Assembly (NCBI GenBank): GCA_934636435.1
Contig: CAKUAQ010000040.1
Span: 1-17,064, forward strand
Length of the DNA stretch: 17,064 nt
Direction of reading: 5' to 3'
Origin: an uncultured Eubacteriales bacterium
GTDB taxonomy: Bacteria > Bacillota > Clostridia > Oscillospirales > Acutalibacteraceae
The position numbers were made by a program, and so were the translations under genes. Numbering within the stretch: the first letter of the stretch is position 1; every line of letters starts with the position of its first letter. Shown here piece after piece: positions 8,077-15,690 of this stretch. The notes beneath the pieces were generated by a model. The model saw only the letters and a program-made list of their open reading frames with translations. It made no database searches and was not told where the DNA came from.

Positions 8077-9081
8077 ATGCGACAGATGGAGGATACGTTG
8101 GTGTTCAGCTGTCTCAGCGGGTACGATCTGTATGTGCCTGCACAGGACGGAGTCACGGACACCGTACATTTTTTCAGCAGGGACCCGGTGGATATCCGGT
8201 ATTCCAAGTACATTCACACCGCGGACATTGCGAGAAAGTGGAAGCATTTTGTGGAGCATCCGGTGGATATACAGCGCTTTTTGTGGCCGACGGATATTGT
8301 CGGCTGCGATGAAGACGATGCATACGGGCTGGTTTTTCCCAGGAGAGCGTTTCCGAAAATGGAGAAGCTGAAAAAGCTGCTGTATTCTCCGGATATGCTG
8401 GATTTGCAGAACCCGCTGGTGAAGAAGGTGATCCGGCATTTCCTGCTCGCTTTTTCCAATCTTCACGCCTGCGGGTACGCCTATCACGCCTTTGATCTGG
8501 AGAAAATGTACTATAACGAGGGGACGGGGGAGGTCCTGCTGGATTTCTCATCGGCTATGTCCCTGTGCGACCGCGGGACTCCGGAGCTCTTGGGTGCGGC
8601 CGTGGAGGAGGTCGGGATCGAATTCCTGCCGCCATGGCGGCGGCTGTCCGCCGACGAAGCGTTCTACCTGGAGGATGATCGGTATTCCATCGCCACCGTG
8701 CTGTTCCGGCTGATTACGGGCCGGATGCCGTACCAGGGGCGGTTTATGGATGGCTACGGCGATATGATGGTGGCGCAGCGGGATGTGGACCCGGATATGC
8801 ACATCCAGATGTTCCGGCACTATCATGAAAATCCGGTGTTTATCTTTGATCGGGAGGATCGCCGGAACAGCATCGGCACCGTTTCCTCGGAGGAGCGGGT
8901 CATCGACCGGTGGGAGGCCCTCCCGCCGACGATCCGCGGGATGTTTGAGACGGTGTATTCCGGGGAGAATCTTGCACGTACACCGGAAGAAAACCGGATG
9001 CTGAGCGGAAAACGGAGACTGTTTACGGCCGATCAGTGGCTGGATGCTTTGGCCTGCGAAAATTTAGTGGATGGTGACTGA
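8077..9081 (+). CDS. Protein-kinase-fold protein, probable pseudokinase
   Basis: The 334-residue protein keeps kinase C-lobe landmarks. The LHACGYAYHAFDLEKMYY segment (about 129-146) corresponds to the catalytic loop, VLLDFSS (153-159) to the DFG region, and DDRYSIATVLFRLITGRMPY (200-219) to helix F and following. At the HRD position the sequence reads Y-H-A-F, so the catalytic Asp is Ala138, and the Asn of the loop is replaced by Lys. DFG is DFS, keeping the metal-binding Asp156. This suggests nucleotide binding or scaffolding without phosphotransfer; if D140 substitutes, weak activity is possible. The N-lobe is short and a glycine-rich loop is not obvious. I chose ATG 8077, with GGGG 6 nt upstream, over TTG 8071. 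It lies between the GAP1-like gene and the Sel1 membrane gene, 2 nt from the latter. Confidence 0.7.
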   Translation: MRQMEDTLVFSCLSGYDLYVPAQDGVTDTVHFFSRDPVDIRYSKYIHTADIARKWKHFVEHPVDIQRFLWPTDIVGCDEDDAYGLVFPRRAFPKMEKLKKLLYSPDMLDLQNPLVKKVIRHFLLAFSNLHACGYAYHAFDLEKMYYNEGTGEVLLDFSSAMSLCDRGTPELLGAAVEEVGIEFLPPWRRLSADEAFYLEDDRYSIATVLFRLITGRMPYQGRFMDGYGDMMVAQRDVDPDMHIQMFRHYHENPVFIFDREDRRNSIGTVSSEERVIDRWEALPPTIRGMFETVYSGENLARTPEENRMLSGKRRLFTADQWLDALACENLVDGD

Positions 9082-9083
9082 CG

Positions 9084-10196
9084 ATGGGAAATGAATCAAG
9101 AATCCTGAAGGATCTGACGACGCTGCTGGGCGATGCGACGGCGGGGAAGGAAACGGTTTCTCCGCCCGCTGCCGCTGCGCAAACCCGCCACACCGGCCCG
9201 TATCAGGCTCTCGGCGCATCGCTGAAAAAGCAGGTCGCGCAGCACGGACGCGATATTCTGAAAGATATGGCGGCACTGGCGGAGCTGCTGAATGGAGATG
9301 GGTGTGCCCCGACCGTTGTGGATCAGCTGGTATTGTTCATCCGTTCGAGCAATATCACCGACTACATTCCACAGTCCGAAACGGGGATACGCCTGACGGA
9401 CGTCAACAATATCCTCTCCTGCGCGCAGGAGCACTCCGGATTGACCGCCACGGTTATCAAGGAGCTGACCGTGGCGGTTCTCTATGCACTGTCCCTGCCC
9501 ACGACGCTGACAAGGACCTATATTCCCGCACAAAAAGGGTATAAGGTCACCGACGCGGTGTTTGAATCGTCTGCGGAATATGACCGGATTATCCGGGAGG
9601 CGGATACGGCTTTCCGGGATAAAAACGAGGCGGCAATGAAGCTGCTGCTGCCCCGGCTGAATCGCATGGCGGATAACGGATGTGCCGATGCTCAGTATGC
9701 AAAGGGTATGTGCTATTTCAGCGGCTTTGTCACCGAGAAGGATGACGATGAGGCGGTGCGTTATTTTGAGATGGCAGGGAGGAACGGCTCCATCATGGCG
9801 TATGGCGCTCTGGGGGACTACTATTTTGATGCCGCCGTTCCCAATTACACAAAAGCCTTTGAATACTATACGATGCTGGGCGCTGCCGCGACAACCTCCG
9901 AAAGAAGGCAGAAGCTCCGCATCATTCTGGCCGAAAAGGTGCTGAATAACAAGGTGATGACGGCCAACTGTCTGCTCACGGCGGCGCTGATTATTTTTCA
10001 GGTGCTGCTGGCTATGGGAAGGTTTTCGGCCTATGGGGCGACGCATCTGGTGTGGCCGGTGATCGCCATTGTGCTGTCCCTGTTGTCTCTGGCGGTATCG
10101 TTCCTCAGCTTTATACGGCTGCGGTATAACGGGATCCAGTGGGCGACCCCGCTGCTGTTTTCTCTGGCGATGCTCTGTACCTTTTTTGCGCTTTGA
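9084..10196 (+). CDS. Sel1/TPR-repeat protein with three C-terminal membrane segments
   Basis: This is a 370-residue protein of two parts. Residues about 188-265 contain Sel1/TPR-type helical pairs, recognisable from ADAQYAKGMCYFSG, then EAVRYFEMAGRNGS, then AFEYYTMLGA. The C-terminus has three hydrophobic segments at about 292-314, 320-345 and 352-370, and the protein ends almost inside the last. The first 180 residues are helical and soluble with no recognised domain. The likely layout is a cytosolic protein-binding region tethered to the membrane. This would connect the cytosolic GTPase, GAP1-like and pseudokinase proteins to the membrane genes that follow. The start codon lies 2 nt after the upstream stop and its ribosome site is weak, so translation is probably coupled. 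Confidence 0.75.
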   Translation: MGNESRILKDLTTLLGDATAGKETVSPPAAAAQTRHTGPYQALGASLKKQVAQHGRDILKDMAALAELLNGDGCAPTVVDQLVLFIRSSNITDYIPQSETGIRLTDVNNILSCAQEHSGLTATVIKELTVAVLYALSLPTTLTRTYIPAQKGYKVTDAVFESSAEYDRIIREADTAFRDKNEAAMKLLLPRLNRMADNGCADAQYAKGMCYFSGFVTEKDDDEAVRYFEMAGRNGSIMAYGALGDYYFDAAVPNYTKAFEYYTMLGAAATTSERRQKLRIILAEKVLNNKVMTANCLLTAALIIFQVLLAMGRFSAYGATHLVWPVIAIVLSLLSLAVSFLSFIRLRYNGIQWATPLLFSLAMLCTFFAL

Positions 10197-10211
10197 TGAG
10201 GGGATGATGAG

Positions 10212-11963
10212 ATGAAGACTAAAAATCCGGAATTGCTGCTGTCCACGGCCATTTTTTCTTTGGTGAATATTCTGTATCTGCTGTTTCACTATTCCCGGTG
10301 GGGATGGCTCTCGCTGGGGCTGACGCTGGGCTATTATTTCCTGCGTTTTGTCGGCGCGGAGAATAAAAACTTCACGATTACCGATGCGGTCGGCAGTTTG
10401 GTGGGAGCGCTTGCGTTGAATATGCTGCTGATACAGATGTGTTATGCGGGGGCGCTGTCCACGGCTGCGCTCTTTCCGCGGAATGTGGGCATCGCGATCG
10501 GCGCACTGGCCATCCTCGGCGTGACGGTGTTCTGCGCGGTAAAGGTCAACGGTATGCTGGGTTCGTTCAGTAAGCACATATATCCGTTTGCCGCGCTCCT
10601 GCGCTACGGGATCCTCATAGGCGGCACGGTGGGCTGTTCCTACCTGTTTGTGGCATGGAACAAGGCAGGTTTGCTGCTGCCGCTTTGCTGCGTCGCCGCT
10701 GTAGGTCTAATTCTTGAATTGGTTGCACTTAAAAATGACGAAGACGAGGCGCGGCGGGTGTATCTGTGGTCGGTGGCTTGGTTTGTGCTGTTTGCGGTCG
10801 GCTGCTGTCTGTATCCCGATGCGGCTGTGGCGGTGATCGAACGGCTTCGCGGTTCCATGGCGTTTGAACGGATTGATTGGTATCAGGCGGTGATCCTGCT
10901 GGTGCTGTTCTTCCTCGGAATTGTGGAATCCGCCGTGCTGCGTGCCAGGGGTAAAGCATGGGAAACGGATACCCGGTTGTATATCGTCCTGTTTTTCGGC
11001 ACAGCTTTTGTCTGGATCACCTCGGCGCTGCCGACAAAGTACAGTTTTCTGCTTTTTATGGCGTTTGTTGTGGTGGCTCTGCTCTATTTGTCCTTTGATA
11101 TGGAGGATGAGGAGATCGAATTTCTCGATCGTTCGCTCTCGCGGGTGAATCTGCGTCTGGCGGTTCTGTTGGCGCTGCTTCTGGGGGCGCCGGTCGCGTA
11201 CTATTTCGGGCGGCTTCTGCCGTATGCCATTTTGGCTTTGAGCGCCGCCTACATACTGATCCGATGCAGCAGGGACAGCGGTTCCAAGGCCGCAGATAAA
11301 GCATACCGACAGTGGGGCTTCTGGCAGGTGCTGCTGACGCTCCTGACCGTTTATGCCGCGGTGACGGCTACGATGCGGTGTCGGTTTATCGGCAGCTATC
11401 TGTGGATCGGAGCTGTGTATCTGCTTACTACCTGTGCACTATGGATCATTCATTTCAACAATATGCGGCGGGCGATCAACCACTACGCCATGCGCCTGAT
11501 GATCCTTGCTCCGGTCATTCTGCTGCTCCTGTCCTCTGCCGGGCGGTCGTCCATCCGGGTGCGGTATACGGTGGATAATGCCCTTTCGGCTTCGGAGAGG
11601 ATCGCGGCCGAGGGGGTTCGTGAGAGCGGTGCCATCACGCTGACTCTGTATGCTAAATCGGAAAAGGCCAACATCGTAAAAGCCTGGTGCTATTGGCAGG
11701 AGAATAAGGAAGCCGTGATGGAGCTGCGCGTCGGCGAGGAGCAGGAGAACCGCATTGAACCGCGCAACGACTGCCTGCATCTGGTGTGTGAGGATGAGTC
11801 CGGGCTGATTTTCACGGATAAGCGGTGGTTCTCCGGTGAGGAGCTGACGGAGGGTGCATCGGTGGGCGCACCCCGTGCGCGGGTGTTCCGGAGACCGGAA
11901 AGCGATGATGGGCAGCCGTCAACGGATGCCCCGGAGGAAAACGCCGGAGCGGAGAACGGATAA
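10212..11963 (+). CDS. Polytopic membrane protein (14-15 segments) with soluble C-terminal tail
   Basis: The 583-residue protein begins with an almost continuous series of hydrophobic segments, roughly 14-15 between residues 8 and 443. A soluble C-terminal domain of about 137 residues follows, with mixed beta and charged sequence, three cysteines and a Pro/Glu/Asp-rich end. I recognise no transporter family motif. The segment count and length recall polysaccharide or lipid export proteins, but that is only a resemblance. An odd number of segments would put the tail outside the cell, next to the surface peptidase encoded downstream. The start at 10212 is supported by GAGGGG at 10198-10203. Earlier ATGs at 10204 and 10207 are in another frame that stops at once. 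The gene is 15 nt after the Sel1 gene and 35 nt before the lipoprotein gene. Confidence 0.75.
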   Translation: MKTKNPELLLSTAIFSLVNILYLLFHYSRWGWLSLGLTLGYYFLRFVGAENKNFTITDAVGSLVGALALNMLLIQMCYAGALSTAALFPRNVGIAIGALAILGVTVFCAVKVNGMLGSFSKHIYPFAALLRYGILIGGTVGCSYLFVAWNKAGLLLPLCCVAAVGLILELVALKNDEDEARRVYLWSVAWFVLFAVGCCLYPDAAVAVIERLRGSMAFERIDWYQAVILLVLFFLGIVESAVLRARGKAWETDTRLYIVLFFGTAFVWITSALPTKYSFLLFMAFVVVALLYLSFDMEDEEIEFLDRSLSRVNLRLAVLLALLLGAPVAYYFGRLLPYAILALSAAYILIRCSRDSGSKAADKAYRQWGFWQVLLTLLTVYAAVTATMRCRFIGSYLWIGAVYLLTTCALWIIHFNNMRRAINHYAMRLMILAPVILLLLSSAGRSSIRVRYTVDNALSASERIAAEGVRESGAITLTLYAKSEKANIVKAWCYWQENKEAVMELRVGEEQENRIEPRNDCLHLVCEDESGLIFTDKRWFSGEELTEGASVGAPRARVFRRPESDDGQPSTDAPEENAGAENG

Positions 11964-11998
11964 GAGTTTCGCAGACAGAGTATGAGAGGTAGGATACA

Positions 11999-14002
11999 AT
12001 GAGAGGGTTTATCGCGAAGAGGATAAAGCGCGGTCTGGTATGGCTGCTGATCGTTGGTATTCTGATCTCGGCCGGCGGTTGTGGCTGGGAGGAACTGCTG
12101 AATGAGATCCTTCCGGATTACGTGACCGTCAATCTGGACAATGCGGCGTTACTGTCCGAGACGGACGAAACGGGAGCGCAGGTCTGTACCTTTGAACTTC
12201 GGGCGATGGTGACGAACAATTTTACTGCGGATGTGAAGAGCCTTGAGGTGTGCTTGTCCGTGCCGGATACCGTGAAGGTGACCGATGCGGGGGAAAAGGC
12301 GGTTGCGGAGAAAGTCGATCTGGTAAAGGGTGACAGCAAAAATTATAGCTGGACCGTAAAGATACCCAAGACCTACGAGAATCAGAACATTGATTACAGC
12401 ATCAAGGCGTCATCCACCGGGATCAAATCCATCGAAGCCTATGGGAGCATCTTTGTCCGCGGCAAAAGCACCACGGATAACCGGTTGAATGATCCGAGCG
12501 ATATGTGGAAGTTTAAAAACTTTTCCTCAAAACCGGTGCATCTGACGCAGGAGGATTATAATGCGCTGATCGTCGGTTTGAATAACTCAAGTGTTAAGCT
12601 GTTGCAGGACATGATCGCCGACGGAGCAGGGGGATATTGCTACGGCTTTGCCGTGTCCTCCATATTATCCAAGGTGGGTGCGTTGAAGCCGAGCGATATC
12701 GGCTCTTCCTGGCAGACCATTCACGATATTCCGAAAAACCACACGGCGCAGTCTTTGCTGGCGTACTATTGGATCACGCAGGTTTTTACATGTATTCAGA
12801 ATGAAAAGGCCGCATTTGCGCAAAAATCTGCGGTCGATAGAATCCGGATATTGGAAGAAGAAACCAAAAAGGTGGAAAGCGGTGCACCGCCGGTGCTGGT
12901 ATGTTATCAATTGGTTCAAGATGGCAAAGAAGGCGGTCATGCTGTTGTGGCATATGCGCAGGAGAGCGGAAAATTTAAGAAAAGAAACAAAGATTACACC
13001 ACCCGCATACTGATTTATGATAGCAACTTCCCCGAGCGGAACGAGGATGCGTTCATATACTATAATGCCCAAACCGGCGAATGGGATGTACCATATTGGC
13101 CGAAGGTGACAGAGCTCTCAATGGTTTTAGCCGATATCAATGTGATGAATGTGAAGGATCTGATGGACAACCGCAAATCGGCGAATTCGTATCTAACGGT
13201 GAAAAACTCCGAGAACTTTACGATTACCGATACGGCCGGCACCGTTTTGGCCACCGTCAACGGGACGTCCGTCGACGGGAGCAATGAGATCGTTGCCTAT
13301 CGTATGGACGGTCGGGACGATGAGATCGTCGTGGCAATCCCCAACAGCGCCGGTGAAAAGGGTGTTGTCGTCCGAGCGAGCGGGGATGCCGCCTATCAGG
13401 TTCTCATGCGCTGTGATGATTATTACATGACGGCGGATGCCGGCTCCGGCAATTCCGTTGCGCTGGATCCGAACGGAACCGTCAAGATCAATGGTGCCGC
13501 TTCCGATTTCAGGATCAGCGTCACTGCCGATGAGGGTCATTATTCCTCCGCGTGGCACACGGTCGAAATTACGGGGAAGGCGGGAGACGATCCGCAGCTT
13601 GCTCTGTCGGCTGATGGATACCTGGTTTCGGGCGCTCATCTTCAGAAACTGCAGGTATATGCGGAAGGGAAAACTACGGCCGGAAAGCTGAAAATGCGCA
13701 CGGTGGACGGTTCGGTTCTGGTTACGCAGGACGGTGAGAAGCTGTGTGTGAAATCGGACGGCGATTCGGATGGTCGGTACGAAACGGTGCTTGGTGTGGG
13801 ACGGAAAACGAAACCGACAGATCCCTTGAGCGGAACGGCAGCTTTCCGCTGGTGGCTGATCCCGGTGATTCTCGGAGGGGCGGTCGCCCTTGCCGGACTT
13901 GGTTTTCTGGCAATCCGGCTGTTCGGCGGGCGGCGCACAAGGAAACCCATGAGGAAAAGCGGAAAGTCCGGCAACCATTCCGAGGATGAGTGGTGGATGT
14001 GA
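11999..14002 (+). CDS. Surface lipoprotein with papain/C39-like cysteine peptidase domain and C-terminal membrane anchor
   Basis: This 667-residue protein starts with a basic stretch, a hydrophobic core and a lipobox-like SAGGC with C28 as lipidation site. Residues about 36-155 look like an Ig/CARDB-type beta domain. Then follow the elements of a papain-fold peptidase: GGYCYGFA with C214, GGHAVVAYA with H314, and LIYDSN with D341 and N343, giving a plausible Cys-His-Asp/Asn triad. Residues about 390-600 are beta-rich repeats of unknown fold. A second membrane segment lies at about 618-643 (WWLIPVILGGAV onward), followed by a short basic tail. The catalytic domain would thus be outside, held at both ends. 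It is the last gene of the operon, before a strong hairpin. Substrates are unknown; a transglutaminase-like or non-catalytic role is possible. Confidence 0.75.
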   Translation: MRGFIAKRIKRGLVWLLIVGILISAGGCGWEELLNEILPDYVTVNLDNAALLSETDETGAQVCTFELRAMVTNNFTADVKSLEVCLSVPDTVKVTDAGEKAVAEKVDLVKGDSKNYSWTVKIPKTYENQNIDYSIKASSTGIKSIEAYGSIFVRGKSTTDNRLNDPSDMWKFKNFSSKPVHLTQEDYNALIVGLNNSSVKLLQDMIADGAGGYCYGFAVSSILSKVGALKPSDIGSSWQTIHDIPKNHTAQSLLAYYWITQVFTCIQNEKAAFAQKSAVDRIRILEEETKKVESGAPPVLVCYQLVQDGKEGGHAVVAYAQESGKFKKRNKDYTTRILIYDSNFPERNEDAFIYYNAQTGEWDVPYWPKVTELSMVLADINVMNVKDLMDNRKSANSYLTVKNSENFTITDTAGTVLATVNGTSVDGSNEIVAYRMDGRDDEIVVAIPNSAGEKGVVVRASGDAAYQVLMRCDDYYMTADAGSGNSVALDPNGTVKINGAASDFRISVTADEGHYSSAWHTVEITGKAGDDPQLALSADGYLVSGAHLQKLQVYAEGKTTAGKLKMRTVDGSVLVTQDGEKLCVKSDGDSDGRYETVLGVGRKTKPTDPLSGTAAFRWWLIPVILGGAVALAGLGFLAIRLFGGRRTRKPMRKSGKSGNHSEDEWWM

Positions 14003-14075
14003 GAGAAGCGCCGTGACGGAAACGGTCAGCGCACCGGTGTTTTATAATACCCGCCAGAACTCAGTGCGATGTTTT

Positions 14076-14132
14076 AACGGCAACGAACCCCCGGCTTCGC
14101 CGGGGGTTCGTTGCCGTTGGAAAAAAGTTTTG
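14076..14132 (+). terminator. Probable intrinsic terminator of the nine-gene operon
   Basis: AACGGCAACGAACCCCCGGC (14076-14095) pairs perfectly with 14099-14118, a 20-bp GC-rich stem closed by a UUC loop. It starts 73 nt after the last stop codon. The downstream T-tract is poor: GGAAAAAA comes first and TTTT only at 14128-14131. However, the TTTT before the left arm can pair with these As and extend the stem. A dispersed hairpin repeat is an alternative to a terminator. Confidence 0.65.
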
Positions 14133-14446
14133 ATCCGTCGAATGTTTGTCCCCCAAATGCTTGGCATGGGGAGTCATTTACATGGTCAGCTACGACGATT
14201 TCATGTATCCAATGGGACGGGCGAGAACGGAGTATGTTTATTTCTTAAAGGTTAGTTCTCTGTTCGGCTTATTTTGTTAGATTTTTGCGGTAAAAAACTT
14301 AAAATTCCTCTTACATCCGGTTGAAGATTTCCGGCAAACCGCATGTCATAGACGGCGCGGCATCCCGACCGGCAAGAGGTCAATAAAGCCGATACACGCG
14401 TGGCTTTAACCGAAAAACGATTGTACCCCGTGGCTTTGTCAAGGCC

Positions 14447-14491
14447 ATAAAACCAATCGCCAATGCAATATGCGTCGGCGATTGGTTTTAT
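14447..14491. repeat. 15-bp perfect inverted repeat, possible bidirectional terminator
   Basis: ATAAAACCAATCGCC (14447-14461) and GGCGATTGGTTTTAT (14477-14491) are perfect inverted copies separated by 15 nt. The right arm carries TTTTAT and the left arm its complement, so a transcript from either side would form a stem ending in U-rich sequence. It lies between the operon's terminator and the padR promoter. Confidence 0.5.
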
Positions 14492-14580
14492 CCGGCTGGT
14501 TTATCCGAATGGGGAATCGTACCGAGGACGGCTGGGGAGTTTGCGCAATTTCGCTACAATCTTAATTTTTCAAAAAACAC

Positions 14581-14616
14581 TTGACATTTCAAAACTACTG
14601 AATATACTATAGTAGT
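14581..14616 (+). promoter_or_regulatory. padR promoter with overlapping palindromic operator
   Basis: TTGACA (14581-14586) and TATACT (14603-14608) are separated by 16 bp, giving a good sigma-A type promoter for the padR gene. ACTACT (14594-14599) and AGTAGT (14611-14616) form an inverted repeat with an 11-bp spacer that encloses the -10 element. PadR proteins commonly bind such palindromes at their own promoters, so autorepression is likely but inferred. Confidence 0.75.
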
Positions 14617-14642
14617 GAAAAGCAGAGAAAAGGAGGATATCC

Positions 14643-14963
14643 GTGAATACGCAGTATAAAAAGGGTGTGCTGGAATTGTGTGTGCTGTCGCTGCTGCACA
14701 GGCGGGATTGTTACGGATACGGAATATCCGATTACCTGTCCCGGCATATAGACATTGCCGACGGGACGGTTTATCCGATTCTGCGGAAGCTCAAGACCGA
14801 CGGACTGCTCACCACCTATCTGCAAGAGGAGAGCGGCGGGCCGCCTCGCAAATATTACACGCTCACACAGCTTGGCCGGGACACCTATGCGGAGGATCGC
14901 GCGGCGTATCTGCAATTTGCCCGGTCTGTACGATCATTATTGGAGGATGAGTGGAATGACTAA
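14643..14963 (+). CDS. PadR family transcriptional regulator
   Basis: This 106-residue protein is a short, single-domain PadR winged-helix repressor. The family pattern is clear: LELCVLSLLHRRDCYGYGI near the N-terminus, DGTVYPILRKLKTDGLL as recognition helix and following, and the wing with GGPPRKYYTLTQLG. The last 25 residues form a short dimerisation helix. The start is a GTG at 14643 with AGGAGG at 14631-14636, 6 nt upstream. The stop overlaps the start of the next gene by 8 nt, and that gene encodes a HAAS/DUF1700 protein. PadR-DUF1700 pairs are common in Bacillota, where the membrane partner is co-regulated with the repressor. The operator over its promoter suggests autoregulation. It is full length and shows no damage, unlike its neighbours. 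Confidence 0.93.
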   Translation: MNTQYKKGVLELCVLSLLHRRDCYGYGISDYLSRHIDIADGTVYPILRKLKTDGLLTTYLQEESGGPPRKYYTLTQLGRDTYAEDRAAYLQFARSVRSLLEDEWND

Positions 14964-15183
14964 GAATGAATTTATGACGCAGCTTGCGTCGGAGCTGCGT
15001 AAGAGGAATATTGCCGATGTAGCCGATGTGGTGGATGAATATGAGCAGCATTTTGCGTTCAAGCTGGCCGACGGGTACACGGAGGAGGAGATCGCCGCCC
15101 GGCTGGGTGACCCGGTTGCAGTGGCGGCACAGTTCGGTGCGGTCGCCGCGGTGGGGGTGAAGCACACGGCGGCTCTGACCTGA
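14956..15183 (+). CDS. HAAS domain (DUF1700 N-terminal part), ended by an in-frame TGA
   Basis: The 75 codons encode a HAAS-type helical domain: KNEFMTQLASELRKR, then VVDEYEQHFAFKLADGYTEEEIAARLGDPVAVA, as found at the start of DUF1700 proteins. The start ATG (14956) overlaps the end of padR by 8 nt. The frame ends at TGA (15181-15183) in the linker between the soluble domain and the membrane region, and the same frame continues afterwards with clear coding sense. Full-length relatives carry both parts, so this is probably a nonsense mutation, for example CGA (Arg) to TGA. A stand-alone HAAS peptide is possible, as is limited readthrough, because TGA followed by C is a leaky context. Confidence 0.7.
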   Translation: MTKNEFMTQLASELRKRNIADVADVVDEYEQHFAFKLADGYTEEEIAARLGDPVAVAAQFGAVAAVGVKHTAALT

Positions 15184-15678
15184 CGGTGGCTGGGTTGGGT
15201 TGATCTGTTTTTCGGCATCTTTGCAGTCCTGCTGGTTGCGTTTGGGGTGGTGCTGGCTGCGTGTGTGCTGTCCTTTGGATTGACCGGTGTGTGCCTGATC
15301 GGCAATTTGGGGCGGTTGGCGTTTGTTTCTCTGCCGCCCATGCCGTATTGGTGCGGAGCCATACTCGGATCGAGTCTGGCGGCGCTGTGTGTGCTGTCTG
15401 TGGTCGGGTGTATCCGGTACGGCGCTTTTTGCCGCCAGATATTCCGTTCCTATGGCCGGTTTCATCGGAATATGCTGGCCCGGAGCCGCGGCGGCGCGGT
15501 GCTGCCCGGTCTCCCGATCGCACCGCAGTTTGCTCCCCGGAAAAAGCGTCAGCTGTGCACGGTAGCATTGACCGCGCTGCTGCTGTTTGCGGTCTGCTTC
15601 GTCCTGGGCTATGTGGTGTGCAGTCTCTCTGCCGGTGTGCCGGAATTCTGGCATACCTGGGGATGGTTTCGGGATTGA
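15184..15678 (+). pseudogene. Membrane part of the DUF1700 protein, cut off by the in-frame TGA
   Basis: The frame of the preceding HAAS domain continues for 164 codons without another stop. It encodes hydrophobic segments at WVDLFFGIFAVLLVAFGVVL, then at about 15350-15415 and 15560-15625, separated by a basic loop. This is the layout of the DUF1700 C-terminal region, so I read 14956-15678 as one gene of 239 residues with one nonsense codon. The first in-frame alternative start is a GTG at 15247, inside the first membrane segment and without a ribosome site, so independent translation is unlikely. Confidence 0.7.
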
Positions 15679-15690
15679 GGTGACGGAGTA

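Larger units (their letters stand above)
14003..14642. other. Non-coding stretch of about 640 bp with hairpins and padR promoter
   Basis: I see no convincing gene here. The stretch holds the hairpin at 14076-14118, a 7-bp inverted repeat TAAAGCC/GGCTTTA at 14384-14408, a 15-bp inverted repeat at 14447-14491 and the padR promoter at 14581-14608. A 32-codon ORF (14182-14280) has a GGGGAG upstream but no recognisable product. Confidence 0.6.

Noticed and set aside
9096..10577. 493-codon open frame on the minus strand
   Set aside because: It is rich in Arg, Gln and His, crosses the boundary of two supported + strand genes and has no domain pattern.
14043..14048. TATAAT after the peptidase gene
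   Set aside because: No -35 element at 16-18 bp and no gene directly downstream.
13986..14255. 89-codon ORF starting at the end of the peptidase gene
   Set aside because: It runs through the perfect 20-bp hairpin and has no ribosome site or protein pattern.
14182..14280. 32-residue ORF with GGGGAG upstream
   Set aside because: Too short to judge and no recognisable product; it could be a gene remnant.
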